Of a stretch of 64,000 nucleotides of DNA, positions 30,733-43,949 are shown piece by piece (position 1 is the stretch's first letter; the number at the start of each line of letters is the position of its first letter). Source of the stretch: Marasmius tenuissimus (Eukaryota > Basidiomycota > Agaricomycetes > Agaricales > Marasmiaceae). The stretch is taken from assembly GCA_029532415.1 (NCBI GenBank), contig JAQOTA010000058.1, positions 248,001 through 312,000 on the forward strand, written 5' to 3'. Both the position numbers and the translations under genes were made by a program. Under the pieces are notes generated by a model. The model was not told the DNA's origin. It ran no database searches and was given only the letters and a program-made list of their open reading frames with translations.

Positions 30733-33684
30733 ATGGCCTACAACCACAACAACAATCGCGAATGGGACAGAGGCAAGGACTCATACCAAGGTCAAGGATC
30801 CTGGCAACAGCAGAACACCAGGCAAAGAGAGGATGATTATTACAGTGAAGGAAAACGGAGAAAATACAACGCAGGAGTACGAGGTCATTCAATTCACTCT
30901 GTCGATGCCACCTTACACTTTCTCCTCTGTACAGGGATATCAAGGCTACGATAACTCTTCGGCATACGACGATTCTGGCTACGACGCGGGTTACTCTCAC
31001 CACGGGCAAGGGAAGGGTGGGGACCGTGGCGGATTCGTCAAGAAACGCCCGTCGGATCCGAGCCCTCATGTAATCTTTCTGGGACTCGACCCCGACTTCA
31101 CTGAAGCAGACGTACGACCGCTCCGACAACATTCGTAACTCTGTTTACTGATTGCATACCATCCAGCTTCAAGCTTTCCTCAATTCCCATGGATGTAACG
31201 TCGAGACGGTTACAATTATCCGAGAAAGATCAACAGGCAGTTGCCCATTCGTATACCGTTTTGCGCTCTCATTGACATTGGTCGCTATTGGATTTATCAA
31301 GGTGCCTCTAAAGGATTTGGTTTTGCGCAATTCGCTTCTTCAGAGCACGCGAAGGCTTTCGTGGACCCCCTCTTCCCCTTTATAAACGTACCGCCCCCAG
31401 CATCGCACGGTCACAGTGAAACGGCGGCCTACTACAAGGCCATCGAGGCCGGTGCACCTCACAATGGTCGACGGGTCAAGATCGACTATTCTCAAAGCGC
31501 CACGCCTCACGAGAAGGGCCGGTTCAACAAGGGCAATCAGAACGACGGGACTCGGGATATAGGAAACCAGCCAACACCGGTCTTGCTATTCCGAGGTCTA
31601 GACCCGCTGTCGGGTCCTCAAGCAATCCACCAGACGATGCGAATTTCCGCAGGTCACGGAAGGGAAGGTGGCAAAGGCATGAAGAGGATCATCCTCATCA
31701 AGGACAAAGTCACTATGGCGAGCTTTGGTTTTGCTTTCGTAGAGTTTGTTGACATTGCGGTACGTCCCATGTGAACTTGTTTCATCCTGCCAGTGCTCAA
31801 GGTATTCACAGTCGGCTACAACTGTGTTCACAAATGCTATGTCTCCACAACTACATCCGTCGGGGCTGCGAATATCAGACCGACCGGTGGCAGTATCATA
31901 CGCGAATCCCGACTCCTTCCAACCGGTTGCAGAAGTCATGCTGCGAGACGAAGCGGCCTTGACTTCGTCCATGGCCCTTGGTGGTGTGGAAGGGACTTGG
32001 GTGCGGTATTGGGATGAAAGTTCCACTGTCGCCGTTCTAGAGTTCCAGGTAGCTCAACCCGCCCAACCTGCCACGCAAACCAAAGATAAGAAAGAGAAGA
32101 AGAAAAAGAGTGGGTAGCGAGCTAAATTACCGTTAACGATTTCTCACAATCTCCCAGTCGACGCAGACATCAAACCCATTCCAATTGCAGCACCCTCGGC
32201 TCTCCCTGTGTCTGACAAACCCGTAACTCTCAATTTCAAGGGCCTTAATAAGCAGAGTGGAAGTACGTTAAGAAGCCCTTCTCTCCTCGCACTCTGCTGA
32301 AATTTGTGTGTAGCTACTGGGATCAAACCTCTGGCTCTCGGATTCTCCGCGGACGATGGAACGAATGAGGAGGACGAGCCACCCGCCGACCCAAGTAAAC
32401 GTACGTGCCAAATTTATATCGAACTGGCTTCGTATGTATAACCTTTACTTCCCACAGCCAATACCGGCAAGAAGGTTCCTCCGCTCGCTTCGAGCAAGAA
32501 GGTAACATGAACTCATCAGACTAGATATCATATTTTTCCTGGAAAGTGAGCTGACTTGGTCGAACCCTAGACTTTCAACAACATCAACAAGTGGAATCAA
32601 GTCCAAGAAGAGCTCTCGTCTACCGCCCCTCCTCCGGTGATCATCTTTCTTTGGCCTCATCTGTGAACAATGGAAGAACACAATGATTCTGACGTTCTGC
32701 TACTGTACCGCAGACGAATACCAAGGAAACGCCAATGCCTGTCGCTTCAAGCCCTAGCAAGTCGCAATCGCCACCGCCAGAAAACGAATTCGAGTTCTCG
32801 GATGTCACCGCGATGAGCTGTCTTCTTTGCAGTCGGCAATTTAAGTCCATGGACCAACTAAAACGCCACAACAACGAATCGGATTTGCATAAGGCTCGCC
32901 CCCTTCCCCGCTACTGTGTCTTGATCTATGTTCTGTGACTGGGCTAACCTACTGTCCTTTTTCTATTCTCTTTTGCCTCCTTGCATGCGCATGTGATCTT
33001 TTTCTGCATATTGGCCTTCCTTCCCTGTCCGATGTTTGGGACCAACAGAAGAACTACAAGGATCCAAGTCTTCGCGAAGTCGCACGACAAAAGCTAGCCG
33101 CACGTCAGAAGAACACGGGTTCGACAACGACGAACGCTGAACAACCAAAGTATCGGGATCGAGCTCTAGAGAGGCGTGCTCTTTTCAATCAGCCTGACGC
33201 TCCCGTTATTGAGCCCGATAACGGGAATAAGGCCGGGAAGAGGAGACATGCTGATGGACCGCCACCACCGCCCTCGCCCCCGCCTCCGCCTTTGAACCTA
33301 GGTCAAGATGCCAGCAATGTCGGGAACAAGTTATTGAAGATGATGGGCTGGACGGAAGGTGCAGGACTTGGTATAGAAGGCGATGGACGGACTGAACCGA
33401 TGTACGTGACAATCTTTGCTTTCCCTGCATTGCGAGCTCTGACGCAATACTTTCCTATTCTTCCTCTATAGCAAGACTGCAATATATGCAGAAGGTGCCG
33501 GTCTGGGCGCCAGCAAAGGAAAAGAGATCGAGAAGGTTTCCAACGGAGGGTACCTCGCAATGGCACAGGAGTCGGTGAGTGCACTAAACATACACGACCA
33601 GAAGATTTTTTTGCGCGACCCATGGTATCATGTTCTTACTGAATGTGGTGATCGTTGCAGGCTCGCGAGAGATACGCGCAATAA
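30733..33684 (+). CDS. RBM5/RBM10-like RNA-binding protein (RRM, C2H2 finger, G-patch)
   Basis: A putative splicing regulator. The start at 30733 (MAYNHNNNREWDRGKDS) gives an Arg/Asp/Tyr/Gly-rich N-terminus. The first RRM has HVIFLGLDPDFTEAD and SKGFGFAQFASSEHA. The second RRM has PVLLFRGLDP and SFGFAFVEFVD, continuing after an intron with SATTVFTNAM and RPVAVSYANPDSF. A Lys-rich linker (KDKKEKKKKS) follows, then a C2H2 zinc finger (MSCLLCSRQFKSMDQLKRHN plus SDLH), then a helical RNP segment (REVARQKLAARQK) and polyproline. The G-patch (GNKLLKMMGWTEGAGLG, then YAEGAGLGASKGK) ends the protein with ARERYAQ at TAA 33684. RRM, zinc finger and G-patch in this order match RBM5/6/10. I did not see a clear OCRE repeat. 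About thirteen exons. Confidence 0.87.
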
Positions 33685-33884
33685 TGCGCAATCGTCTCAT
33701 ATATATGATTTTCACATATATTATTTCAATGTTTGTTTCTTTGAATACCTCACGACTGTTTCATGCTTTTGTATCCAACGAATCCCAAGAATTAATAATC
33801 CGATTACTATCCAATGGGTACAATAACGAGGGGTAAATATCCATGATCGGGACTCGAAAAGTACTCTTCTTCGTGGCAATCCGT

Positions 33885-34974
33885 TTAAGCGAGGAAGAAG
33901 AAAGAGGACAACAAGGCAAGGACGGATCCTGCAGCGCCAACGTTGAGAGGAACAGCTCCGTTGGTGTTCTGTGCTCCGCTGCCACCAGTGGTTCCAGATG
34001 GGCTGCCGGAACCATTGGGGGAGGTGGCAGTCGCAGCGGAGAGGGTAGCAGAGTCGACGGAGGAAGTGGCGGAGACAGAGACGGTTCCGGTGCCGACTTC
34101 GACAGTGAAGTAGTTGGCCTACGAGTAACGATATTCAGTCAACAAAGTAGCGGACGGTTTCTCAGAGATTGAACGTACAGCGACGATGGAACCGAGCTTG
34201 CTGTCGTCAACGTATTGCTTCAAGTTCATGGGGGTGACACCAATGGGCTCACGGAAGTCAGCAGGCTGGACGAACTCCGTAGGCTGCTGGTAGAGAATGA
34301 TGGTGTAACTAGCAAAGACGCATGAGGATACGGGCGGAACGTGAATCTGAGTGGCAAACGCACCGATGGGGACCGCTTCCCTCAGAAGGACCGGGACCGG
34401 CATAAGAGGTGATAGCGGTGGCAGACGAGTTGTCCAACTTGTTGTCTGTGAGAAATCCCAACGTCAGAGACGGAAGCTATAGAGATGAAGAGGGCACGAA
34501 CCAGAAACCTTGACACTGTTGACGAGCCAGTGACGGTTCACATCGCCCGCGGGGGTTCCAGCGACATTAGCATCAATCATGAAGATGGTGAAGTTGCCAT
34601 CGAGCTTGACAGTGTCGTTTGCAGGAGTGAAAGAAATGGTAGGAGTCGGGCCAGATTCTGAAATAGACTTTTGTTAGGCGACTTTTGATCTTTCTCAATC
34701 AGGTAGCTTCGCTCACGGTCTTTGGAGACCGCCTGACCGGGCTTGATGTCGCCAATCTCTGCAAATTCGGGTGAGAACAAAAATCGCTATAACAATCTCA
34801 TGCAGGCTCACCAGGGAAGTTGACAGTCATGAGGGCATGAGGCTCGAAAGTGGGCAAGAACGTAGGAACGAGGCCACCTTGCTGGAAGTGTGCTTTGATG
34901 GCAGCGATTTCGGTAGCCGTGTTGCTCTGAGCGGCAACGAAGGGGAGAAGAGCGAGGAGAGTGAACGAGAGCAT
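33885..34974 (-). CDS. Secreted PEBP-fold protein with Ser/Gly-rich, GPI-like C-terminus
   Basis: The start at 34974 opens a clear signal peptide (MLSFTLLALLPFVAAQ). The mature part has the phosphatidylethanolamine-binding fold: HALMTVNFPG, SGPTPTISFTP, LDGNFTIFMIDAN, RHWLVNSVKV, the ligand-site block GSGPHRYTIILYQQP (an intron splits the Arg codon of PHRY), and NLKQYVDDSKLGSIVAANYF. A Ser/Thr/Gly-rich stretch (VSVSATSSVDSATL; GSGSPSGTTGG) follows, then a hydrophobic end (GSVLALLSSFF) and a stop at 33885. Ser-rich stalk plus hydrophobic tail suggests a GPI-anchored wall or membrane protein. PEBP proteins bind phospholipids or inhibit proteases. The role of secreted fungal versions is unclear. 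About seven exons. Confidence 0.85.
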
Positions 34975-35358
34975 GGCTATTGTCTTTGAAAGAGTGGAAG
35001 TGGACACAAGTTGTACAAACTTTTGAGTCGGTGGAAGTGGGGGATTGAGAATGTGCCCCTCAACGCCAGGCCTGCTATTTGAAGGACCCCGCAAAAAATT
35101 TCACACAGTCGTCTCGCAGCTGCCAAGCAGTCTGTTTCTTGGCCATAACGACATTCGCAATCCAATTCATTTCCCGAATGAAGGGTTCAATGCTGAGTAC
35201 CAGTTCAGTGTGTCTATAACAGAATAATGCGTAGGATGTGCACAGTAGAGCCTAGTAGAACGATGAGAGCAATGCAGGATAGGTATACAATATGGATAAC
35301 TAAATAGTAAAGGAGAGTACAGGTAACGAAAAAAGAGTGAATCAAATATCCGAACAGA
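34975..35358. other. Intergenic, upstream of the PEBP gene and downstream of the formin
   Basis: 384 bp between two minus-strand genes, holding the PEBP promoter and the formin 3' UTR. No TATA box or gene recognised. Confidence 0.4.
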
Positions 35359-38300
35359 TCATTGTCCTCCTGAAGACGGTCCTGGAGAGTCCGGCTTCTC
35401 CTCAGAATCAGTCTCCTCGTCAGCAGCAGCCGCTGACAGTAGCATCTCCTCGTCAAGCCCACTCGTGTCTATTCGTTTCCGCCGTCGCCTCGTGCTAGGT
35501 GCAGCAGCTGTTGGTGACGGCGATGGCATCGGCATCGGGAAATTGGATTGTAGCTGAGCCAGCATGTCGCGTGCAATATCTGCAGTCTCGCCTGTTGCGT
35601 TTTGATCAATGGCAAGCGTCTGAGGAACAGCCGCGCGAGTACGCGAAGTCGTGCCTGCTCTTGCTCTTCGCGACTTGCGAGGTGCCGTACTGCCGCTGCG
35701 AAGTTTCTCGAGGACATTGTCCAGAGCCTCATTATCCTCGTTATTCGCATTCGCTTCCATGGCCTTTTCACGATTGGCTCGTTGCACTTCTGCAGCCTGC
35801 TTGCGCTTCTCAACTGCAGCACGTTCCTCCGCAGCAGTTTGATTGTCCATCTTGCATTTCTATCACAGGCACGCAACGGTGTCAGCATTGAATGACACGG
35901 ACAGGGGCACCCGGTTCTATAACTCACCCTGTACGACGTGACGAAAGTCTTGAAGATGCCGAAGAACTCTGAAGACGACATGCCCTTGTCCTCTTCACCA
36001 TAATACCTAAGCACTTCGTTGAACGCAGAGTCGGCGGCGTTTATGTCGTCTGTAACATCGTCCACTTGGACTTTCGCCTTCTTGTAGAATGCCCACATCT
36101 GCTTGCCATAGATCTCGTCCTGGTCCATTTCGGTGAAGTGTTCACGGAGCTCGGTATGTATCTGCTTCAGTCCCTCACGCAAGTCACCCAAGCCCTTGCG
36201 AAGATCCTGAAGGTTCACTATTTGAAAACAAAGGTCAATAAAGGGGCTTTGCCATCAAAGTGAACGCGCGTACCTCGATATGCCTCGGCAGGTTTAGCAA
36301 GCTCCTCCAGGAAGTCTTCCATTTGAGGGAAATGCTTGGCCACAGTACGTTCCAAGAAGTGCAGAAGTGTCGTGTTGTTCACAGACTTCGTGTCCACCAG
36401 CTAAATAAATGTGACCGGGACGATCAGTCCTGCTATCTCCTCCTGGGGCGAGAAGACAGAGCGCACCTTATTCACACTGCTCACACGGAAACCAAACGCT
36501 CCACCTTTGATACCGGTGCCGTTCATATAGTTTCCGACCAGAAGGATGAGCTAGATGGAGGTCGCGACCTTTCAGTATCAGAGAAACCTCCGAACGGAAG
36601 AGACGCACATTGAGAAGTTCCTTGAAGGACTTGGCTTGCAATAATGACTCTCCTGCCTCAGTCAGCTTTCCCGATCCCTGGATGTGGCATAAGTGCTACG
36701 CACGACAAGCGGCGATTGAATCTCGTACCTCGTCAAGCAGCGACCACCTTTCCTCAAAAGTGCATTTGTAGAGCATACCCTGTATTCGAGGACCTAGTCG
36801 ATCAATCTGTATCAACTTGACCATCAATCGATCTGCGGGATGCAGTTCCGCAAGCTCCTTGGGATCGGAGTTTCGATAGACATTCAATTTCCCGACCTTG
36901 AGGACAGCATCGTCAAGAGGCTGGTTTCGCTCATATACCAATGGAGACTTACCTGTTCAGGAGAGGGCAGAACGCGCTTCAACTCGCTAAGGAACAGTTG
37001 CGTGCACACTGTTTGGTCAAAGTCCCGGATCTTCTGAGCGATCTCCTCTGGTTCGAGTTTCTTGACACCTTGAACGAGGATTTCTGCACGACGATATTAG
37101 AGCTATACTTCCCTCTGAAGGAGAAGATACTCACCGACACGCTTCTTGGTCTCCGTGTCAAGTACACTCTTCAATTCCGCGCGCTTCTGACGAGCTAGAA
37201 AATGGCAGGTAATAACCTAAGTATCTTGCGCGAGCCCAAAGCAACAGAGGTATCGCACCCATCAGGTTGATCACAAGTTGTTTCGCCTTGAAGTCCTCTT
37301 CCATCTCCAGCCATACGCCGTCAATCTGCAACTTCTTCAGCATCTCATTCTCTTTCTCAGGTTCCTCGTTGCTCCAGAGTGTCTTCGCAACCTGTTGCTG
37401 AGGTAGCTTATCCCATTGCAGCTGCTTCATCTTAGTGCCAGGTGTAATAGGTAGATCCTTGCGAGCGGACAACAGCATGCCGAGGTTTGAGCCTAGAAGC
37501 GCGGAGGCACGGGTAGAATTTGATCCGGAGCCCGGCAAGGACCCAGGGAGCGGTGGTGGTGGTGGTGGGGCGGGTGACCCGGCAAGAGAAGAACCGCCAG
37601 AGCCAGCTGTCGGCATGAGGCCTTTGAATCCGGGAGGAGGAGGGGGTGGTGGCGGCGGCGGCGGTGGGGGAGGTGGTCCTCCACCGATATGTGCGCCTCC
37701 TGGAGGGGGCGGTGGAGGAGGAGGAGGCGGCGGCGGCGGAGGAGGGGGTGGTGGTGGTGGTGCATCGGCGTCGGGGGGTCCTGGGGCCTCACCCGAAGCG
37801 GGATCTGTCGGAGGTAAGGGGGGGAGATCGTTTTCAGGTATTGGGCGACCTTTCGCGCGGAAATGTTTATTGAGTTGGTCCGCGAAAGCTCCAGGGGCGG
37901 AGGGGCGGGCATTGTCTTGCGAGCCTTGTGAGCTCACTGATGTGGGTATTGTGTTGTCTGATCTTCTATGGGATTGGTCATCCTCATCCTCATCTTCGCT
38001 GCTCTCGTCCTCTCCATTGACCTCGCTCACTTTATGCAGAGGCGAAGGTTTATCATGGAGGGCAACACCGTTGAGACCCACTTGCGGGGAGAGTGTGTCA
38101 CTGGTCTTTGATGTGCCAGAGCGACCCGTGCGCCGTGGCGACGCTCTGACACTGCGAGAGGTCGACAAAGAACTGTCTCGAGAATACTATTGAATAGTTA
38201 ACCTCTGTTCGATGTGACAAACATTCGATACTCACGAGCGTTGCCCCAGCCGACATCTGTTGCTGTATTTGAGATTCCGCATCATCCTCTTCGGCATCCA

Positions 38301-41065
38301 TGAATTGAGAAGCGCGTCCATCAGATGAGGGACCAGCTTCCGAGTTGTCGCCTTTCTTCTTCTTGGCTTTCGAATGTAGCTTAGAGCCCCGACGGACACC
38401 GCCGGCCTTGCGTGGTGTTGTGTCATTGTCATCTTCCTCTCCCTCTTCCGTATCGTCGTGCAAGGCTCCTGGCTTCCTCTTCCGCTCACCGTGTTGTTTC
38501 CCCTCCAATATAGTGATCGTTTTATGTCGTTGGAAGTTTCTCTCCAGAGTGTCGATGAAGGTCTTCCTATCCATCCCCTTTGCTGACGCAGTCTCGATGA
38601 TGGAGTCCATGCCATTCCTGCCCACTTCCTTTAGCATCCTGAAGAGCTCCATGATCTGGGCCTCCAGTTGCGCGATCTGCTCCTCATACCCGTTCTTCTG
38701 CGTCTCCAGCTGTCCCTGTAACCTAGCTGTTGTCTCTCTTGAGACAGCCAGCTTTTGTTCGAGATGAGCCAACCTCTCCTTCAATTGCCCAATCAAACCA
38801 CCCTCTCCCTGGGCAATCTCCTCTTCCAACGACTCCTTCTCTAACCTGACTCGAAGCAACTCAGCCCGCGTCTTTTGAGCGTCGTCCTCGAGATTTTGGT
38901 ACCGATCGCTCTCATTGAACTGAGCAATGATTCGTTCAACCGAATGCCCGAACCGTTGCTCCGCCCCAGCGAGCTTCTTGTCAAGAACGACGTCGGTCAC
39001 CAAAGAATCTATAAGCTGGTAATAATGAACCATCGGAGCTCCTTCCTCTCTGATGAGCAACATGTGCTGCATCATCGACAAGAAATAATCTCTGGCTTTC
39101 GTGTCTTCAATCTTCGCAAAGATCGCGTTGTAGACATCTTTAGGATTGTTCAAGTCACGAAGAATCTCCTGGTCGACACGTTCCCGTAGCTTCTGTTCGT
39201 CCTCTTCCAGTGCTTTCAATAACAGGTCGAGTTGCTTGTCGATGTTAGGTACTTGGAAACCCCGCCAAAGAACAATGATTCGCTGAAGGCCCGCGGACTC
39301 CATCTGTGACCGGTGGTGCACTCGAAGATCCAGATCTTCTACTTGTTCAAGTATTATTCGAACGAGGATCAGATTGGACAACTAAAGGAACTAGTTGAGG
39401 AGCCAATTGCGTTCAAAATACGAGTAGACGCACCGCGTATTCGTTCAGATTCGAATCAATACCAGACTTCTTCACCTCATCACTGGCTCCGACCAGACTT
39501 CCCATCTTTCCTCGACCTGACAGCGCCATCTCCATCGACTTGAACCAGTAATCATAAGGTCCTCCCTTCTCGTCTGATGCGCCATTCGCAGTACTGAGAG
39601 CTTCTAATGCCGCGACGACGAGAGGCTGAGCTTCGCCATTTGACCAATACGACAAGAAAGTGAGGACTTCAAGGATGAGCTTTCGGGTGGGAATGTGAGG
39701 GGTATTGAGGGAAGACGCTATTTGAGTGACGATTTGGGGATGGGTAAGTGCCTCGTAGGTAGCGCTCTAACATTTCTTTGTGAGTGAGTACAGAAGATGA
39801 AATTCGGTGGCATACGCACAGAGGTGTTGAATATGACTTTCAAACACTTGACAATCTCATATTCCACTTGGATGTCGTGCTCACGCCTACGCAAAGGTTC
39901 AGCAACATGACGAGATGTACAGTTTGACTGAGTACGAACCGTGAAGACCGTTTCCGGCTAATGTGACTGAGGGTCTGCGCCAGCACAGATGTCCCTTTCA
40001 GGTTGACGAAGTGTTGAAACCAACTAAACAGACAAACTTGGTTAGAGATTCTCTAGGTCCATTGAATGAGACTCACCTGAGCTCGTTGCTCCTCAGCGAA
40101 ACGTTCAAACTCCCAACCTGCTTTGCCGTAATCGTCTTGTCCATAAACCTTTTCACGTACCATTCTGGCGTGTCCGTCATAATGGCCTGTGATTGACCGA
40201 TTTCATGTAACTTCTTAGCCTGGTCATCCCTCGACCTCTCCTCCTTCCATCGTATATGCCAGTCGTTGTATACAATATGCCACTTCTGATCTATCGAGAG
40301 ATTAGGCATGTCGCCGAGGTCTCGTGTCCGTTTCACATGGTCGAATAAGGCATCAATCTCCTCGTCTGTATCTGGTCGTGGAAAGTAAAACTCGTCGGAG
40401 TTGTTACTATGCGGCCGATGCGGATGATAGAAATGAGATAGGTGTGAATGATGCGAAACACTGCCGGCTCCTTCTGAAGATGCAATTGAGTGGGAATACC
40501 GAGAGTTGCGGTTACCCTCCGAGCGGGTCGTCATGGTTGACGTTGGTCGTATGGTAGCGGCCGAAGATGAATGGTTCATGGGAGAGCCTGGAACTGGACC
40601 AAAATCCGACATACTTGGAGTCCGAGGTTCATGTCTGGAACTAGCTTCACTTTTACGAAGTACGCGAGGTGTCGTCTGGGGTGGAATCTTTGACTGAGAC
40701 GAAGAAGGAAGAGTTTCATTGTATAATGTGGAAGTCTCCGAGGAAGACGTCGATGTCGAAACTGTGCTAGGTGATCCTGGCCGTGCTGGATACTGATCAT
40801 AAGCTCTCTCGCGCTCAGCACGGGTCTTTGACATTGCGAATTTGTTGAGTTCGGTGCCATCGGTAGTCAATGTCGGGTTAGTGATGGGTGCTGAGATGAA
40901 TCCAGGACTTCTGACCCCACCAGACAGGGTACCAATGGGTAGAGGAGATTTGGGAGCTGGTGCAAGTCGGTCGTAAGGAACTGAACTCTCATTGAGATCA
41001 ATGTTTCCAGAAATGGAAGATTGTCGAGTTTTCGCGCGTTTCGAACGACCAAAGAAAGAGTCCAT
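35359..41065 (-). CDS. BNI1: Diaphanous-related formin (BNI1/SepA type)
   Basis: An actin nucleator that builds linear cables for tip growth and the cytokinetic ring. The start at 41065 (MDSFFGRSKRAKTRQ) is followed by a Ser/Thr-rich region. The GBD/FH3 regulatory region starts at DTDEEIDALFDHVKRTRDLG (near 40350) and continues through WYVKRFMDKTITAKQVGSL, LEVLTFLSYWSNGEAQP and MQHMLLIREEGAPMVHYYQ. A coiled coil follows (about 38620-38900). The FH1 region (37520-37800) has two runs of more than ten prolines. The FH2 domain starts at KMKQLQWDKLPQQQV (near 37430) and runs to about 35900. The C-terminal DAD has ALDNVLEKLRSG followed by basic RKSRRARAG, ending at 35359. About 1650 residues and at least ten introns. 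Full length. It should be opened by Rho/Cdc42 GTPases. Confidence 0.95.
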
Positions 41066-42181
41066 AGTGAGCTTATCGTGTCGGGGCTAAGCCCGCAGGG
41101 AGAGAATTGAGGGAGGTCGCCGTGCGAGACGATGAGGGGCAGGGTCCAAGGGTCGTCGAGGATGTTGTGAGCAGTGCTTGGTCGAAGCCGTAAACGGTGC
41201 AATCACAATCGATTACGTAACGTTGAAGCGGTCCTTCTCGCCCTTTATGGCCACCATCTTGGATTTTCCCTTTCTCTCTCTGCGAGCGGTATCAGGCTGT
41301 ACCCGTCAATCAACAAGACAAGTTGAACGACTTGTATACTTTGTGCTAACCAACAGCACCATCGCTTTCGGCTTGGACCCATATCCGTCGCGAAAAGTCG
41401 CTAAAGTCATGACTTTTGAAGCTAATTGTTGGCTCTGCAGATCACCCATGAGGGACCTTTCCTTTGATCAGTTCGGGGCAGCTTTTGCGAACTTTGACGT
41501 TCCCCACAAACGTATGTATTATGGGCTAACGTCACTCAGGAATACGAGTAGCGCATCCGCTGCTGTCCGCTGTCTGTTATGCGGCGCTCGCCTCCAAACT
41601 TTCTCCGTAACCAGATAGCAATGGATACGAATCCAGCCCTCGTTAGCACTTATCGCTACACGACATTGTGCCGCGCGGGAGATAAATTGATAAGGACATA
41701 CCGACAGTGGCTTACTGTCTGGAAGCATGGAACACCTGTGAAGCCTCCCTTGGCAAGTTGAGAGGTTACGCTCTCTCCGGCCTGAGGATAGCTTTCCCAC
41801 CAGGCTTGTTCGCCCCTTCTTGGTTATTTTGGGAAGAAGAATGTCCCTTTGTGTGTAGAGATTCCCATGGGACAATGGCGGATTGATTCTCCTGAACAAA
41901 CTCTCAGATATTCAAAGAGTCTATCATTAAGTAGGCAGCGATTTTTATGTATAGTAAATATAGTACAAACGCAGAGTCGTAAAGAGCGTTCTCCGAAAGC
42001 TCGATCCAGTCCAGTAAGTGAGAGTCCTGACTGAAGGTATAGTACACAGAGGAATTGTCCAGTCCAAGTCCATATGAGGGTCCTTGCCCTCAAGAAGCGT
42101 ACCTCCCGGGTGCGAGAAAGAGTGTGTTTTCATGCCACTGGAACTTAATGAGTGTCCGCCACCAAACGAGAACAGCAAAGA
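41066..42181. other. 1.1-kb gap between formin start and DUF6533-like gene A
   Basis: It holds the formin promoter. A 146-codon plus-strand frame (41178-41618) contains two CxxC pairs, but no family resemblance, splice pattern or partner exons support it. Nothing else recognised. Confidence 0.4.
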
Positions 42182-43949
42182 CTACGCACAGTCAATACTT
42201 TCCATCCTCCTATGCTTTTGGACGGTCGAGTCCCATGGCATATCTTCATAATACCCGATCCTACTCATCTGGAGTCTAGACTCTGACCTTTCTTCGCAAA
42301 GCGTCTCTTCGTCGCTCCATCTCTCGACGATAAGTTCGCCTTCGCGAGAGCCCCGTCTCCAGTCCAACCGGCTGATTTCCACGTTGCTCAACAGCCAACC
42401 TGCGTCCGAACCCAAGTGGGATGCCAATGAGTGGAGGCTGAACATAACACGGCTCATCGCTATCGAGGTCGTCGCCAGGAGATAACTATGGAGAAAGGGA
42501 CGTCAGAAGGGTGTTTGTGTACCTTCGAATCGAAATATACTCTATACTTACTTCGAGAAGAATACGACAATGTTGATCTGCAGGGACATCACCATTTGAT
42601 GACGCACGACGTTTACTTTTGAAATCTACTCACCTGAATCTCGTCCCTAAGGAATGCACCGATGGCGGTGAAACTCACAGAAACTAGGCACGACGGTTTC
42701 AGGACGGCCAGGAATTACCGGTGTAAACGGACGTACCGAAAACGACAAAAAAGAACAGTCCGCCACTGTGAAATCCCGAAGTCAGTTTGCCAAGTCCCTC
42801 CGATAATTCAGACAACTCTTACTCTCTCAAAAGTCTTTTCAAGACTGGGGCGTTTTTGAGAATCTGACGATTCTTCAACGCACGGTATGCAGTCAGAGCA
42901 TAGAGGATAGTCTGGAGGACGAGAATGAGACCTCTTCATAACAAAGACCGGAAAAATCTCACATGTAATATCAATGAAGGGAGATATATCCTCCAATAAT
43001 TCGGCGGACGGGACGCTCGACACCCCGGACTACCAGGAACCCTCCTCACATCTTCGTCGCTCAAGATGACCAAGTCGGCCAAAGCGATGACTGTGAACAA
43101 GATGGAAAAAAAGATCGAGCACGCGAACGCCCCAACTATTCCCCATTGAATGCGACTTTTGCTTCCGAAAAGGTGCCAAACTCGGTATACAAGCATTGCT
43201 TGAATGACCCCGATCGCAAGAATATTGAGGAGGACCGAAATCTGTATGGCTAGGCGACAACTGCGTCGTGTCAGGCTATGTTAGACTTTCGTATGATAAC
43301 GCAGCACATACAACTGAGAAAGGCGTCAGTCTAGGCTCAGTGGCAGAAGAAAATCACGTACTTGGTCGGATGGCTCTTGTAGTTCGAGTGCTGTATATCA
43401 AGGCCGCTGTGAGTTCCACAGATAGGACGGAGTTTTGATAACCGCATATACTGACCGAAGAATGCAAAACTATATTTCACCGGTCAGTACAGATGGCGAG
43501 GGTAGCGGCCTGCTACTCACATCATGATCATAAAAGGAGCATATCGGTTCTATGGTCGTGCTTAGTTGGACGTGAATCGGGAGCGATGAACCCAGACGTA
43601 CAAGGAAGAACAGAACTCGGGAAGTGGTCCAACGTCCCTCGGACCAGAAATATTCGACCTATAAGCCATTCAGCCTTCCGACATTTATCCTGGATGTGAA
43701 TCGTACGAACCTCCTGGTCCAGAGTGATCAACCACTAGTGCGCGAATGAGCCTTAGGTCCCAATATTTTGCAGCGGACAAAAAGTGGATTCACCTCGTAC
43801 ACTTCGAGTTCAAAGTCAGTTCATGAAGGGCGCACGAAAAGAATCAATTATAACGCACCATAAAGACAAAAGAACGCGATTGAAATAATTCTCGCGGCCT
43901 CCACTCCCTCAATCCCCGCGATGACCTTCTGGTATGTCTCTTGGTCCAT
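42182..43949 (-). CDS. DUF6533-like seven-transmembrane protein, copy A
   Basis: A multi-exon membrane protein of a family abundant in mushrooms and of unknown function. The start at 43949 (MDQETYQKVIAG) leads to a short helix, then VYEWLITLDQEVEYFW and WTTSRVLFFLNRYAP, the family's N-terminal signature, spread over four small exons. Later exons give VYRVWHLFGSKSRIQW, a helix rich in Phe/Ile (ACSIFFSILFTVIALADL), a polar loop ending ASRPPNYWRIYLPSLILH and further helices. The cytoplasmic tail has RVMFSLHSLASHLGSDAGW and NVEISRLDWRRGSREGE, with a stop at 42182. Copy B, 1 kb away, has the same blocks in the same order. Some authors liken such proteins to receptors, but ligand and coupling are not known. 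The middle exon borders are approximate. Confidence 0.75.

Noticed and set aside
37435..38193. Long plus-strand Gly-rich frame opposite the formin FH1 region
   Set aside because: It is the antisense shadow of proline codons (CCN gives GGN). The minus strand carries the clear formin, with GBD, FH1, FH2 and DAD.
41178..41618. 146-codon plus-strand frame upstream of the formin
   Set aside because: No recognisable domain, no partner exons, and it overlaps the expected formin promoter. The two CxxC pairs alone are not enough.
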